Origin: Daejeonella sp.
Lineage (GTDB): Bacteria > Bacteroidota > Bacteroidia > Sphingobacteriales > Sphingobacteriaceae
Assembly: GCF_030684675.1 (NCBI RefSeq)
Contig: NZ_JAUXXZ010000059.1
Span: 1-64,000 of the forward strand
Reading direction: 5' to 3'
DNA length: 64,000 nucleotides
Shown here: positions 17,501-27,150 of the stretch, piece after piece
Numbering within the stretch: position 1 is the stretch's first letter
Layout: each line of letters starts with the position of its first letter
Position numbers and translations under genes: made by a program
The notes under the pieces: model-generated
What the model was told of the DNA's origin: nothing
The model's database searches: none
The model's input: the letters and a program-made list of their open reading frames with translations, nothing else

Positions 17501-20500
17501 CACAGGAGTTTAGGGTACCTGTTAAAGCATATGTTCCTGACATAGAGATATTTGAATTTGGACGTGTAACTGAAACACCGGTAGCTGTAAAACCCATTGG
17601 TCCCGTCCATTTATAAGTAACAAGAGGATCAGGATTAAGAATTGAAAGGACTAAAGGTTCGCCCTGACATACCGGACTAACATAAGGATTAATAGCCGGC
17701 TGAGGCGGAGCTCCGGGGCTTGCAATAGATAGTGTAGGACCAATTAATAAGCAACCGTTGGTATTCTTAATTACAACAGAGTAACTGCCGGCACTTAGGT
17801 TAATAAACTTACCCCCATTCTGAACAAAAGTGCTTCCCCCATTAATAGAGTATTCAAGAGGCTGTGTGCCAATTGCAGTAATCGTGATTGTACCGTCATT
17901 TAGATTACAAGCGGTTTCATTTGTTGCTAAAGCTGTTGTAATAACGGGCAAAGGATTAACTGTAATTGTATAACTTATTGGGTTACCCGCACATCCATTT
18001 AGTGAAGGTATTATGGTAATTGTAGCTGAAATAGCAGAGCCGGATGAATTCGTTGCGATAAAACTCGGGATATTTCCTGTTCCACTTGCCGAAAGTCCAA
18101 TAGCGGTATTTGAATTGGTCCAGCTATAGCTTGTTGCTGGTATATTGCTTATTAAATTTCCTGCTGGAATGGTCTCACTGGCGCATACAACAGAACTTCC
18201 GGGTCCAGTAATTGATGGTAATGGATTTACCGTAATTGTAAACGTATAAGTCTGACCCGGACACCCGTTCAGACTTGGAGTTATGTTAATACTTGCAGTA
18301 ATGGGGGTATTTGTATTATTTGATGCAATAAAAGAGGGGATGACTCCGGTCCCGCTGGCTGGAAGCCCGATCGCTGGATTTGAATTTGTCCAGCTAATAG
18401 TTGATCCCGGGGGAGTGCTGTTAAAAATATGTTCCGGAACGACAGCACCTTTACAATAGTTTTGATTCTGGGGAACAATTAAGGTTGGCTTCGGGTCTAC
18501 CTGAATATTAAAGATTTTAGAAGTGCTGACACATGCGTTAATTGTAGCAGTTACAGCATAGTTTCCAGACATGGAAGGATTTGAATTTGAGCGGATTACA
18601 GAAGTTCCTGAAGCAGAAAATCCCAGGGGTCCTGTCCATGTGTAGGTGGCTAATGGATTTGGGTTCAGGATAGAGAGAATTAAAGGTTCTCCCTGGCAGA
18701 CTGGACTGACATAGGCATTAATATCAGGTTGTGGCGGAGCTCCCGGACTAGAGACAGATAATGTTGGACCATTAATGATACATCCATTTGCATTGCGTAC
18801 TACTATTGAATAACTTCCTGCTGCCAGTCCTGTGAAGTTCCCCCCATTCTGAACAAATGTATTTCCCCCATTAATCGAGTATTCTAATGGTTGAACACCA
18901 CTGGCTGTTATTGTAATTGTTCCATCATTGATGTTACATTGTGATTCTGGAGTTGCTATGGCGGATGAAATCACAGGTAAGGGATTAATCGTTATGGTAT
19001 AGATTATTTGCTGACCGGGGCATCCATTTGAAACAGGTGTTACTGTAATTGTAGCTGAAATAGCTGATATTGAAGAGTTTATTGGGGTAAAGCTTGGAAT
19101 ATTTCCAGTCCCATTAGCCGAAAGCCCTATACCAGGATTTGAATTTGTCCAGCTATAGGTTGTACCTGAAATGTTGCTGGCAAAATTGCTTGCCGCTATC
19201 GTTGTTCCGGAACAAACCACCAAATTTGCAGGTTGACTCATCGCAGGCAATGGATTGACCGTAATAGTATAGTTCGATACTGGCCCGGTACAACCATTGT
19301 TTGTGGGTGTAACAGAGATGGTAGAAGTAATTGGAGACAGGGTGTTGTTTATGGCGGTAAAAGCTGAAACGTTTCCAATCCCACTTCCAGCAAGTCCAAT
19401 AGCAGTATTCGAATTGGTCCAGGTATAAGTGGCACCAGCCGGGATACTACTAAATACCGAAGCTGGAATAGTGGTACCAGAACATGCGATGATATTGGTA
19501 GGAGTAGTGATAGCAGGTAATGGATTCACTGTTATTGTATAAACCGAGCTTGGGCCAGCACAGCCATTGAGAAATGGAGTCACAGTTATATTTGCTGTAA
19601 TCATTACTGAACTGGTATTGGTAGCTATGAAAGCCGGCACAGCACCATTTCCACTACCAGGTAAACCAATGGCAGTATTTGAGTTGGTCCAGCTAAAAGT
19701 TGTTCCGGGCTGGCTGCTGCTGAAACTGGACGCAGGAATACTTGTTCCGGAACATACCGTAGAATTAACCGGTACAATAACATTGGGTAATGGATTGACT
19801 GTGATTGTAAAGCTGGAGGCAGTTCCGGCACACCCATTAAAATACGGAGTCACAGTGATGATTGCAGAAATAGGAGAAGTGCTGTTATTTACTGCGGAGA
19901 ATGCGGGTAAATTGCCGTTTCCGTTTGATGCCAGGCCAATAGAAGAATTCGAGTTGGTCCAGGTATAGGTAGTTCCTGAAATATTACTGCTGAATGTGCT
20001 AACCGGTACGGAGGCTCCACTACATATTGCAAAATCTGCCGGCAATATTACTGCAGGCCTGGGATTAACAGTTATAGTAAAAGTGGCTGGGGGACCTGTA
20101 CAATTATTTAGAGTTGGTATTACTGTAATTGTTGAGGTAATAGGAGATGTGGTATTATTAACAGCAAAAAATGGCGTTATATTACCGCTTCCGCTAGCAG
20201 CCAATCCTATAGCAGGATTGGAATTTGTCCAGCTATATGTTGCTCCGGCAGGAGTACTGATAAAGGCACCTTCCGGGATAGGTGATCCCACGCAATACGT
20301 CAGATTTGCCGGAACCGTCACTACTGGGAGAGGATTTACTGTTATCAAAAATGTACGGGCAGTACTCACACATGAATTCACAGTAGTCGTTACTCCATAT
20401 TCACCAGCCATGGAACTGGAAATGTTTACAATTGTACGGCTCGTTTCCGGGCCCGAATAAGAATACCCGGAAGGCCCTCTCCATGAATATATCGCTCCAG

Positions 20501-22319
20501 GCTGTGGATTTTGTATAGTTAATATAAGGTTACTGCCTTCGCAGACCGTACCTCCAATGGGAAAAATATCTGGTGTTGGTGGAGGGTTAGGACTGACAAC
20601 TGACAATGTTGGCCCAACAAGTATACATCCTGTAGAATTTTGCACCACTACCGAATAACTGCCAGCAGGTAAATTTGTAAAGATCCCGCCATTCGAAAAA
20701 AAAGTGGATCCTCCATCAATAGAGTATTGCAGGGGTGCAGAGCCAGTTGCACTTATTGTAATTTTTCCATCACTGATTCCGCAGCTTGTTTCTGCTACTG
20801 CAGAAGCTAATATATTTGCTGGAAGGGGGTTTACAGTGATGGTATAAGTGCTGGGAGTACCCGTACATCCGTTTAGAGTCGGTGTAACTGTAATTGTTGC
20901 AGAAACAGGAGAAGCTGTGTTATTGACAGCCGTAAAACTGGGTATATTCCCTGTTCCACTTCCCACAAGTCCGATTGAAGTATTGGAGTTGGTCCAGGTA
21001 TAGCTTGCGCCTATCGGAATACTGCTAAAGTTAGATGTGGCAACCGTTCCTCCAGAACAAATTGTAAAACTTGTCGGAAGGGTTACTACTGGGCTTGGTT
21101 TAACAGTTATGGTATAGCTGGAAGGTGTTCCGCTACATCCATTGAGTATGGGGGTAACTGTTATGGTTCCACTAATATTCGCACTAGTACTATTGGTGGC
21201 AATAAATGTAGGCACATTTCCTGTTCCATTTGTTGCCAGTCCGATTGCAGTATTGGAATTTGTCCAGGTGTAAGTTGCTCCAGCAGGGTTACTGCTAAAG
21301 GAAGTTACACTGGTTGAAGTACCCGGGCAAACAGAATAATTTGATGGAACGATCACTGTAGGTAATGGATTAACTACAACTATTGCTGGATTAGATATTG
21401 TAGACCCGCAACTATTGCTGACAATTACATCGTAAGAACCGGCATCGGTTGTTCCTATTGATGAAATCATTAATGTTGATGCTGTCTGACCATTAATATT
21501 TAACCCGTCTTTTCGCCATTGGTAGGATACAGGGAGCACACTTGTTGAAGTTACACTTAGATTGAGCATGCTTCCAAAACATAAGCTCTGATTTGAGGGT
21601 CCGCTGACGATAGGGACAGAGTTGACTATAACACAAAAAGTAGTTGAATATTCATCAAGCGCATCGATTACTCCGAAATCGCCACTGCAAATATTGTCGA
21701 TGAGCACCCTGTAACAAGTTGAGGCTGTTAAGTTTGAGTAGTTTAGAGTATTTATAACATTGCTTATAACAGTCCAGTCTTGGGTACCTAAAGGAGCAGA
21801 CTCCCATCTTAAAACGGGCCCCGTATTTCCGGCTACCATTAAGGAACCACTTGCAGGAGAACATTGAGTTGGTGTACCTGATATTGTTCCTCCAGAAATA
21901 CTTGATTGATTCTGAGAGTAATACAGAAATACAGGTTCTGAAACGCTAGAGCAATTTGGAGAATTGTCTGTAACGATCCTTCTTATCCGGTAATCACCAG
22001 ATGCAGTCGAATATGCTGCCAATACAAAATTAGTGATATCATTTTTAGGTAAATCTGCGGTTATTATTGGATTACCACCTCCATTTACAATAGTAGTATA
22101 TGCGGCACCACTAAATGAGACTTCCCAGCGGTAGGTTTGTCCACTCCCGGTAGGTGTAGAGCCCTTGATATTTTGATAGCTGCTGTTTCCACAAGCATAA
22201 TTGAAAATAGGCTGTCCTCCTAGAAATGCAAGAGTATTAGGCGCGCACTGACCAAATGCGTTTGAATAGGCAGCGATTATTAAAATTGGAAAAATTAATT
22301 TTCGTAAAATTTGCATCAT
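14463..22319 (-). CDS. Giant repeat-rich surface protein with gliding-motility C-terminal (T9SS) domain
   Basis: A 2618-residue exported protein. A signal peptide (1-24) is followed by a unique N-terminal region to about 240 and an Ig-like domain (about 240-322). Twelve PKD-like repeats of about 90 residues (323-1902) each carry a WTNSN-type core, degraded to WTASA in the last, and end near TITVNPLP. Three 165-residue SprB/Ig composite modules interrupt them. Then come SprB-like repeats (about 1990-2300), a cadherin-like domain (2300-2392), a Calx-beta domain (about 2393-2507) and a C-terminal CHU_C domain (2522-2618) with SPNNDGLGNEFF and ending YLILKR. This is the layout of a cell-surface adhesin exported by type IX secretion. 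Ligand unknown. Its 3' end overlaps the convergent propeller gene. Confidence 0.9.
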   Translation of the reverse strand: MMQILRKLIFPILIIAAYSNAFGQCAPNTLAFLGGQPIFNYACGNSSYQNIKGSTPTGSGQTYRWEVSFSGAAYTTIVNGGGNPIITADLPKNDITNFVLAAYSTASGDYRIRRIVTDNSPNCSSVSEPVFLYYSQNQSSISGGTISGTPTQCSPASGSLMVAGNTGPVLRWESAPLGTQDWTVISNVINTLNYSNLTASTCYRVLIDNICSGDFGVIDALDEYSTTFCVIVNSVPIVSGPSNQSLCFGSMLNLSVTSTSVLPVSYQWRKDGLNINGQTASTLMISSIGTTDAGSYDVIVSNSCGSTISNPAIVVVNPLPTVIVPSNYSVCPGTSTSVTSFSSNPAGATYTWTNSNTAIGLATNGTGNVPTFIATNSTSANISGTITVTPILNGCSGTPSSYTITVKPSPVVTLPTSFTICSGGTVATSNFSSIPIGASYTWTNSNTSIGLVGSGTGNIPSFTAVNNTASPVSATITVTPTLNGCTGTPSTYTITVNPLPANILASAVAETSCGISDGKITISATGSAPLQYSIDGGSTFFSNGGIFTNLPAGSYSVVVQNSTGCILVGPTLSVVSPNPPPTPDIFPIGGTVCEGSNLILTIQNPQPGAIYSWRGPSGYSYSGPETSRTIVNISSSMAGEYGVTTTVNSCVSTARTFLITVNPLPVVTVPANLTYCVGSPIPEGAFISTPAGATYSWTNSNPAIGLAASGSGNITPFFAVNNTTSPITSTITVIPTLNNCTGPPATFTITVNPRPAVILPADFAICSGASVPVSTFSSNISGTTYTWTNSNSSIGLASNGNGNLPAFSAVNNSTSPISAIITVTPYFNGCAGTASSFTITVNPLPNVIVPVNSTVCSGTSIPASSFSSSQPGTTFSWTNSNTAIGLPGSGNGAVPAFIATNTSSVMITANITVTPFLNGCAGPSSVYTITVNPLPAITTPTNIIACSGTTIPASVFSSIPAGATYTWTNSNTAIGLAGSGIGNVSAFTAINNTLSPITSTISVTPTNNGCTGPVSNYTITVNPLPAMSQPANLVVCSGTTIAASNFASNISGTTYSWTNSNPGIGLSANGTGNIPSFTPINSSISAISATITVTPVSNGCPGQQIIYTITINPLPVISSAIATPESQCNINDGTITITASGVQPLEYSINGGNTFVQNGGNFTGLAAGSYSIVVRNANGCIINGPTLSVSSPGAPPQPDINAYVSPVCQGEPLILSILNPNPLATYTWTGPLGFSASGTSVIRSNSNPSMSGNYAVTATINACVSTSKIFNIQVDPKPTLIVPQNQNYCKGAVVPEHIFNSTPPGSTISWTNSNPAIGLPASGTGVIPSFIASNNTNTPITASINITPSLNGCPGQTYTFTITVNPLPSITGPGSSVVCASETIPAGNLISNIPATSYSWTNSNTAIGLSASGTGNIPSFIATNSSGSAISATITIIPSLNGCAGNPISYTITVNPLPVITTALATNETACNLNDGTITITAIGTQPLEYSINGGSTFVQNGGKFINLSAGSYSVVIKNTNGCLLIGPTLSIASPGAPPQPAINPYVSPVCQGEPLVLSILNPDPLVTYKWTGPMGFTATGVSVTRPNSNISMSGTYALTGTLNSCVSVSKIFDIKVNPLPTLVVPQNQNYCKGVTVPESIFNSTPPGATISWTNSNPAIGLAASGNGNVPAFTAINNTLAPITATITAIPSLNGCNGLPYTFTITINPEPTVAVPLSLTICSGTPISASSFGANIAGVTYAWTNSNASIGLAASGNGNVPEFTAVNTTSSTIQASITVTPTLNGCAGPSSSYIITVKPLPRLSNSLTQMLCTQSSSKEVELTSNIPGTTFTWTASAPATVSGYTSSGTNKIPVQFLTNSGSTPEFVTYTIIPVNNGCTGPESKYTIMVNPLPTATLSGGKNACYGATSTLRVKLTGKAPWTISYTDGKNSNTISGIGTSDYTFNVSSDSTRTYRITSVIDANSCSNTGSGTAVIIQPLAAIKASASLINISCYGSNTGSIQVESVSGGFGTYEYSINGGINWQSGTKFSGLLAGTYQLYVRDTASPECITVISPDYIITQPAAPLGLSFVRTDVSCFGGNNGSIKITAAGGTAPYTYRWQGGQITKDISGLVAGTYSLTITDSKGCEYSESIAIRQPSVPLRITFTKLDASCFGARDGSIDISVTGGTSPYTYKWSNNETTKNLQNLAPNINYSLSVIDANGCSETMSIPISEPDILKAALTVKNTVCKTSIDGMISASITGGTKPYDLTWKGSPIKTDFIDNLAPGTYELVIKDAKGCSLIVSAEVLQGSCPPIAIDDRFKTDEEIPVSGSVALNDYDRQGENISFSLTSSAKNGTITFSPDGNFNYTPNVGFWGIEVISYRVCNTSGMCATASLIIEVIPFTIVSLTPSTSNVSEGKKTAISARLMRPFRDDVTIRLSYQGRAKKDLDYVLLDQYLDIKIPRGKISTTQKVTLAALTDNEQEGDEDVILNIISTSDPLVRIGSGAVVIINDIYPPVPTIPITTKNDPPLNPDILPDPLVSPNNDGLGNEFFKVENIVSFPDNLVLIFNRWGNEVYRMPGYNESDRVFSGYANTGLLSNTSAPLSDGVYYYLITTNRMINGQKVLALNKGYLILKR
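16614..21353 (-). repeat. Twelve PKD-like coding repeats with nested super-repeat
   Basis: About 270-bp units encoding 90-residue PKD-like domains occur in blocks of 2, 5, 2 and 3, separated by three about 495-bp SprB/Ig composite modules. The second and third composites are strikingly alike (both have SPGAPPQP, YVSPVCQGEPL and are followed by a unit starting VPQNQNYCKG), pointing to duplication of a composite-plus-repeats block. Such tracts are prone to recombination and to short-read assembly collapse, so copy number should be treated with caution. Confidence 0.85.
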
Positions 22320-22619
22320 TATGCGATTGCAATTTCATGAAACATTATTTAAGTGTTTAATGTATTCGTCTATTACGAAAAATAGGCATTAATGTTTCCT
22401 TAATTGCATTTTTGTAATTTATTGCGATAATGGAAAATTCTTCTAATATTAATTAAATGACAGTTTTTTTTCGAAAAAATATTAAGAAAAAGCCACTTTT
22501 TAGATTTGTAGATGGCTGATTTTGGGTGCTGAATAAATTGTTTGCACCATGAACCGCTTCAAATTAATGAGAAGATTACAGGATGTAGAATCAGGGATTA
22601 TAAGTTATAATTAAGAATT
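22320..22619. other. AT-rich intergenic region upstream of giant adhesin gene
   Basis: About 300 bp without a supported gene. It should hold the promoter of the adhesin gene (minus strand), but I see no clean TAnnTTTG element near 22320, and no hairpin worth calling. On the right it borders the 3' end of the response-regulator gene. Confidence 0.4.
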
Positions 22620-23054
22620 TTAAACCAACTCATCCGATAACAATGATCTTGGCAGACTTTCAAGATAATCAACACTCAGTGAGCTGGTCAGGAAGTCGAC
22701 TACAAAGGGATATTTCTTTGCACGCTCCGAATCTACCTCATCAATTGAATAGGAGGTAATGATCACTTTGGTATTCTTACAATGCGGATAGATTTCTGAA
22801 GAAAATCTATAAAGAAATTCCCAGCCGTCCATAACCGGCATATGCAGATCAAGCAGGATAAGACCCGGAAAAGTGTTCTGATTTTCAGTATTCCTATTAA
22901 TCAGGTTTTTATAGTACTCCAAACCTTCAAAACCATTGAACGCGGTTATTACTTCCTCTGAAAATTTAAATTTATTCAGAATCTGTTTTTGAATCCACAA
23001 TGTAACTTCATTGTCATTGATACAAAGCACCTTTTTTAATTGTTCGTAAGGCAT
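22620..23054 (-). CDS. Stand-alone response-regulator receiver protein
   Basis: A 144-residue single REC domain with no output domain. The acidic start is CINDNE (Asp at about 13), the phospho-acceptor is in LLDLHMP, and the Ser/Thr switch is in IITSYS. The usual C-terminal KP lysine is missing (the region reads VVDFLTSSLS), as in a number of small Bacteroidota receivers, so normal phospho-signalling may be altered. No histidine kinase is adjacent. It is divergent from the secreted subtilase across 170 bp. Confidence 0.8.
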   Translation of the reverse strand: MPYEQLKKVLCINDNEVTLWIQKQILNKFKFSEEVITAFNGFEGLEYYKNLINRNTENQNTFPGLILLDLHMPVMDGWEFLYRFSSEIYPHCKNTKVIITSYSIDEVDSERAKKYPFVVDFLTSSLSVDYLESLPRSLLSDELV

Positions 23055-23203
23055 ATTCTAAAATATTAACAAATCCTGCACTTATATACGGAATTGCGTC
23101 TGTGAAAGTTTCATAAATAATAGGCTTCATCCCCCTTATTAGATCTCTCATTTATCTGTATTTTATATTGAACAGCAGAGTGTGCATTCTTTGCTGATTT
23201 TGC

Positions 23204-23211
23204 TATTTTTG
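23204..23211 (+). promoter_or_regulatory. -7 element for the subtilase gene
   Basis: TATTTTTG matches TAnnTTTG exactly and ends 13 bp before the ATG at 23225. No convincing -33 TTTG is present at the usual 19-21 bp spacing. Confidence 0.45.
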
Positions 23212-23224
23212 GTAAACCCTACCG

Positions 23225-26032
23225 ATGAAGAGACTGTTATTCCTGTTTTGTTGCTTCCACGTTCTTACAGCGTTTGGTCAAAATGGTGCTGGAATTAACC
23301 GAAGGACTTCATTTAAGCTGCCTCAGGGAATAAGTCAAAGGGACTATTTACCGGATGTGATCATCGTTAAATTCCGCAAGGGGAGTACTGCAGCTCAGAT
23401 ACGTTCTGCAAGTTCAGCTTCAAGTTTAAGAAATATGAATATTAAAGCTTCTGAACTTAATATCAATCAGCTTTTTAAAAACTCAGTAAAAGCAATCAGT
23501 TCCGCGGCGATTCAGCGAATGGCAATTAAAGATACGGTTGGGCTTGACAGAATTTATGAATTGAGGTTCAGTTCAAAGCAGGGAATAGAGAAAGTAATCA
23601 ATGAATTACTGAAGAATCCCGATATTGAATACGCTGAGCCAAGCTACATTCATTATGTTTCCTATACTCCCAATGATCCGCTTTTTTCAGGCTTTCAAAG
23701 CCAGCTTAAGCAAGTGAAGGCAGAGCAGTCCTGGGATCTGATTAGAAATTCTTCCAATACAATCATTGCTATTGTGGATACAGGGACTGATATGGATCAT
23801 GTTGATCTGAAAGCAAACATTATATTTCCGGGAATAGACCTTGTTGGCTTAAGTGGGTCTAACCCGCAGGTGGATAACAATCCTGATGTGAGTAGTGATT
23901 CAACAGATCATGGGGTAAGTGTTAGCGGTATCGCCTCGGCCGTTTCAGATAATGGACTTGGTATCGCAAGTATCGCTTACAACGCTAAATTAATGATTGT
24001 AAAAGTATGCGCTGATAATAATGCTACAGTTATTTACAAGGGTTATGAGGGAATTAAATATGCAGCGGATAACGGTGCCCATATAATTAATTGCTCATTC
24101 AGTGGACCCAATGGTTCCTCCTTTGGCCAGGATATTGTGAACTATGCTGTATCAAAGGGAAGCCTTATTATTGCTTGTGCCGGAAATTCAAATAGTTCTG
24201 CACCCGAATACCCCGCCGCTTATGCAGGTGTGCTCGGAGTGTCGGCAGTGGATCTGAATGATAAAAAGAATGATTTTTCAAGTTATGGCAGCCATATTTC
24301 CATATCGGCACCCGGAGTAGTTTATTCAAGCAAAAATGGCAATAAATATGGTCTGGTTGCAGGAACCTCTTTTTCAACTCCAATGGTTTCAAGTGCAGCG
24401 GCATTAGTCAGGTCACGATTTCCAGCTTTTGATATGTTTCAGGTAGCTGAGCAATTGAAAGTTAGTTCAGATAATATTGATCAGCTTAATCCGGGCCTGG
24501 CAGGTCAATTGGGACATGGTCGGTTAAATGTATTCAGGGCACTTACCGAGACTTTACCTTCAATAAAATATCAGAAAATTACGCTTAATGATAAAGGTAA
24601 TGGATCAATACCTGCTGGTGATACCTTAGTTATTTTTTTGGATATCAGGAATTTTTTATCACCGGCCTCCGGACTTGCAATAAAGCTGCTTACGACTAAT
24701 CCGAATATTCAGATCATAAATCAGCAATATGTGGTCAGTAGCATCGGGACTAAAGAGTTGAAGACAATGATTGGACCTTTTCGGCTATATGTCAGACCTG
24801 GTACACCGGATAATGAACTTGTCAATTTCAGTATAAATTATTCTTCTGGCAGCAATTATCAGAGTACAGAGCAATTTCAGGTTCGTGTAGCCAGGGATTT
24901 CATGAATGTTAATGTAAATCAGGTCAGTTCTACCATTAGCAGTAATGGCCGTATCGGCTATGCTGATAGTGATGGCGAGGATGGCTTGGGATTTATTTAT
25001 AAGTCTGAGCCTCTACTAGTGGAGGCATCTCTGATGATTGGAAACTCTGCTTCGGCGGTTTCAAATAATACGAGGTCGGGTTTCGGAACTGCAGATCAAC
25101 ATTTTGTTAAAAAGCTTAGGGTTTTCAAAGATGATGTTACCAAAGCTGCATTTCTGGGACATTCGGAGTTTGATGATTCCGGGAGTCCAAATCGCTTGAA
25201 CCTGCATATCAGGCATAGCCAGACGGCCTATGCACCTATGCCGGATGATAAATATATTATTTCCGAATATGAAATTCGTAATGCCGGGCAAACAGTTTTA
25301 AACGGTATTTATGCTGGTTTATTTTCGGACTGGGACGTCGATCAGATTGGCAGGGATGTTACAAAATACGATGCTGCAAACAGATTGGCTTATGTTTACG
25401 GCAGGCATGGTGGAACATATTATGCAGGTGTTAAACTTCTTAGCACAACCGGACAAGCTGTTTACTACCCCCTTGCTAATCAGGTTCCGGCCGATCCGAT
25501 TTTTGCTGATGGTGAATTTAGTATTGCCGAGAAATATCAGACACTTTCTGCCGGAATTAAGAGTACAGGTTTGGGCGAGAATGTTCCTGACGGTTATGAT
25601 GTTTTACTTGTCAGTGGCTATGGGCCGTTTACTGTCCCGATAAATGGAATTGTTAAAGTAGCTTTTGCATTGATAGCTGGGGATTCACTGACTGATCTTC
25701 AAGCCAGCGCTGTTGCAGCACAAAAGAAATATGATGAATTAAACAAATCTGAAAGCGCTGATGTCGACTACGGATTTGTGCTCAGCCAAAACTTCCCAAA
25801 TCCAGGACTCGATCAAACGGTAATTGATTTTAGCCTGAGCCGCCCCGGTCTTACAAATCTGATCTTGTATAATGCAGCGGGTCAGCCGGTCAGAGAATTA
25901 ATCAGAGATAATCTGGCAATAGGTTCTTATCGTGTTAATTTGGATCTTTCTGAACTTCAATCTGGTTTATACCTTTACAAGCTGCAGTTTGAAGGCAAAG
26001 AAAAGACACTTAAATTGCTGGTTACAAAATAG
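23225..26032 (+). CDS. Secreted S8 subtilisin-like peptidase with T9SS sorting tail
   Basis: A 935-residue exported protease. Signal peptide MKRLLFLFCCFHVLTAFGQ is followed by a propeptide-like inhibitor region (about 40-145). The S8 catalytic domain has Asp185 (IVDTGTDMDH), His229 (DHGVSVSG), oxyanion Asn321 (CAGNSN) and nucleophile Ser382 (AGTSFSTP). All catalytic residues are present. A long beta-rich region follows, and a type A sorting domain ends the protein (about 855-935: NFPNPG..., YNAAGQPV, GLYLYKLQFEGK, LKLLVTK). The type IX system should secrete it and anchor it to the surface. Substrate is unknown. Confidence 0.9.
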   Translation: MKRLLFLFCCFHVLTAFGQNGAGINRRTSFKLPQGISQRDYLPDVIIVKFRKGSTAAQIRSASSASSLRNMNIKASELNINQLFKNSVKAISSAAIQRMAIKDTVGLDRIYELRFSSKQGIEKVINELLKNPDIEYAEPSYIHYVSYTPNDPLFSGFQSQLKQVKAEQSWDLIRNSSNTIIAIVDTGTDMDHVDLKANIIFPGIDLVGLSGSNPQVDNNPDVSSDSTDHGVSVSGIASAVSDNGLGIASIAYNAKLMIVKVCADNNATVIYKGYEGIKYAADNGAHIINCSFSGPNGSSFGQDIVNYAVSKGSLIIACAGNSNSSAPEYPAAYAGVLGVSAVDLNDKKNDFSSYGSHISISAPGVVYSSKNGNKYGLVAGTSFSTPMVSSAAALVRSRFPAFDMFQVAEQLKVSSDNIDQLNPGLAGQLGHGRLNVFRALTETLPSIKYQKITLNDKGNGSIPAGDTLVIFLDIRNFLSPASGLAIKLLTTNPNIQIINQQYVVSSIGTKELKTMIGPFRLYVRPGTPDNELVNFSINYSSGSNYQSTEQFQVRVARDFMNVNVNQVSSTISSNGRIGYADSDGEDGLGFIYKSEPLLVEASLMIGNSASAVSNNTRSGFGTADQHFVKKLRVFKDDVTKAAFLGHSEFDDSGSPNRLNLHIRHSQTAYAPMPDDKYIISEYEIRNAGQTVLNGIYAGLFSDWDVDQIGRDVTKYDAANRLAYVYGRHGGTYYAGVKLLSTTGQAVYYPLANQVPADPIFADGEFSIAEKYQTLSAGIKSTGLGENVPDGYDVLLVSGYGPFTVPINGIVKVAFALIAGDSLTDLQASAVAAQKKYDELNKSESADVDYGFVLSQNFPNPGLDQTVIDFSLSRPGLTNLILYNAAGQPVRELIRDNLAIGSYRVNLDLSELQSGLYLYKLQFEGKEKTLKLLVTK

Positions 26033-26184
26033 GTTAATAAACCTGTTAAGATTATGAAACATTTACAAGTCCATATAACCTGAGTTTGATATAAGGAAGG
26101 TTAAAATAATGAGGTTATAATTGGTTAGTTAAGCCTCTGGAGTCGCAATGATTAGGTTTTAGAAATCAATACCTGTGTGTTATA

Positions 26185-26325
26185 GGCTGGTTCAGCCCTT
26201 TCCTTTGGAGTAGTTCCGGCAAGAAATCGCGTTCTGATTCAAATTTCCGATAGCCGGAAGCTACCTCCTCCGGCAAGGTTTATTTTACCCGTTGCTGTAT
26301 TTCATTGGGACGGGCAGCCCAGCAA
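26185..26325 (+). ncRNA. Candidate structured RNA or structured repeat between convergent genes
   Basis: Four stem-loops follow one another. GGCTG/CAGCC is at 26185-26197. A 14-bp bulged stem pairs 26207-26220 with 26253-26268. GCAAGGT pairs with ACC..TTGC over 26273-26295. GGG/CCC-rich pairing covers 26306-26321. CCGGA at 26255-26259 can instead pair with TCCGG at 26269-26273, giving a mutually exclusive fold. The element lies in a 442-bp gap between the ends of the subtilase and tdk genes, so it is not a leader of either. It did not match the tmRNA, RNase P, SRP or common riboswitch motifs I know. Strand is uncertain. A dispersed palindromic repeat is the main alternative. Confidence 0.4.
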
Positions 26326-26474
26326 AAGGACTATCAACCATTTAAAATAGCCAAGCAAGATTTTATATTGGAACTCAGGTTATATTAAATATACCTTATC
26401 ATTACAGGACAAAAACTATGGAACAGACTCCTGCCGGAAATATATTAAGTAATGGAGTAAATTGTTTATGGGAA

Positions 26475-27053
26475 TCAGGCCTTGGTATTGAAGCAGATCC
26501 GGCAGCGCGGCTCATAACTCTCCTTTTCACCCAATAATATTTTCGATTCGCTTGGGACAGTACGGTATGAATAAGTTGCAGGTCCGCCACACTGCAAACA
26601 AACGGCATGCACCTTGTTTACCACTTCGGCAATTGACATCAGTTCGGGCATAGGCCCAAAAGGTTTACCCTGAAAGTCCATATCCAGTCCGGCTATAATT
26701 ACCCGGATTCCCCTGTTAGCTAAAGTGTTGCATACATCAGGCAATTGATCATCAAAGAATTGGGCTTCGTCTATTCCGACAACTTCAGTGTTTGAACTCA
26801 GGAGAAGAATCGAGGCGGCATTTTCAACCGGGGTAGATTGAATGGAGTTAAGGTCATGGGATACCACTGAGTTTTCATCGTAGCGGGTATCTGTTTTTGG
26901 TTTGAATATTTCAACGTTCAGTTTAGCGATCTGGGCACGTCGAAGTCTTCTGATCAGTTCTTCTGTTTTGCCTGAAAACATTGATCCGCAGATGACTTCA
27001 ATGCTTCCGCTAAGTTCTTTTCTCCGTTTAAAGTTGTGTTCGCTGAATAACAT
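26475..27053 (-). CDS. tdk: Thymidine kinase
   Basis: A 192-residue type II thymidine kinase of the dTMP salvage pathway. The P-loop is GSMFSGKT (23-30), DEAQFF holds Asp95 and catalytic Glu96, and a lasso/zinc region has Cys pairs CLQC and CRIC near the C-terminus. Length and motifs are normal for the bacterial TK1-like family. It is a single gene, reading away from the divergent gene at 27248. Confidence 0.95.
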   Translation of the reverse strand: MLFSEHNFKRRKELSGSIEVICGSMFSGKTEELIRRLRRAQIAKLNVEIFKPKTDTRYDENSVVSHDLNSIQSTPVENAASILLLSSNTEVVGIDEAQFFDDQLPDVCNTLANRGIRVIIAGLDMDFQGKPFGPMPELMSIAEVVNKVHAVCLQCGGPATYSYRTVPSESKILLGEKESYEPRCRICFNTKA

Positions 27054-27150
27054 TCTGCTTGTTTGTTCGTCTTTTTTCTTATCGCTAATATCCGATTTTA
27101 AATGGATTTAAGAGTACAGAAAAGCGATTCTATCACCAATAATTAGTCAA

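Noticed and set aside
19567-20460. Long open frames on the + strand (133 and 154 codons) inside the adhesin gene
   Set aside because: They are antisense to the repeat units and arise from the repetitive composition; no independent start context or domain.
26185-26325. tmRNA, RNase P, SRP RNA or a cobalamin/TPP riboswitch
   Set aside because: None of the conserved core sequences I know for these is present, and it lies between gene ends rather than before a gene.
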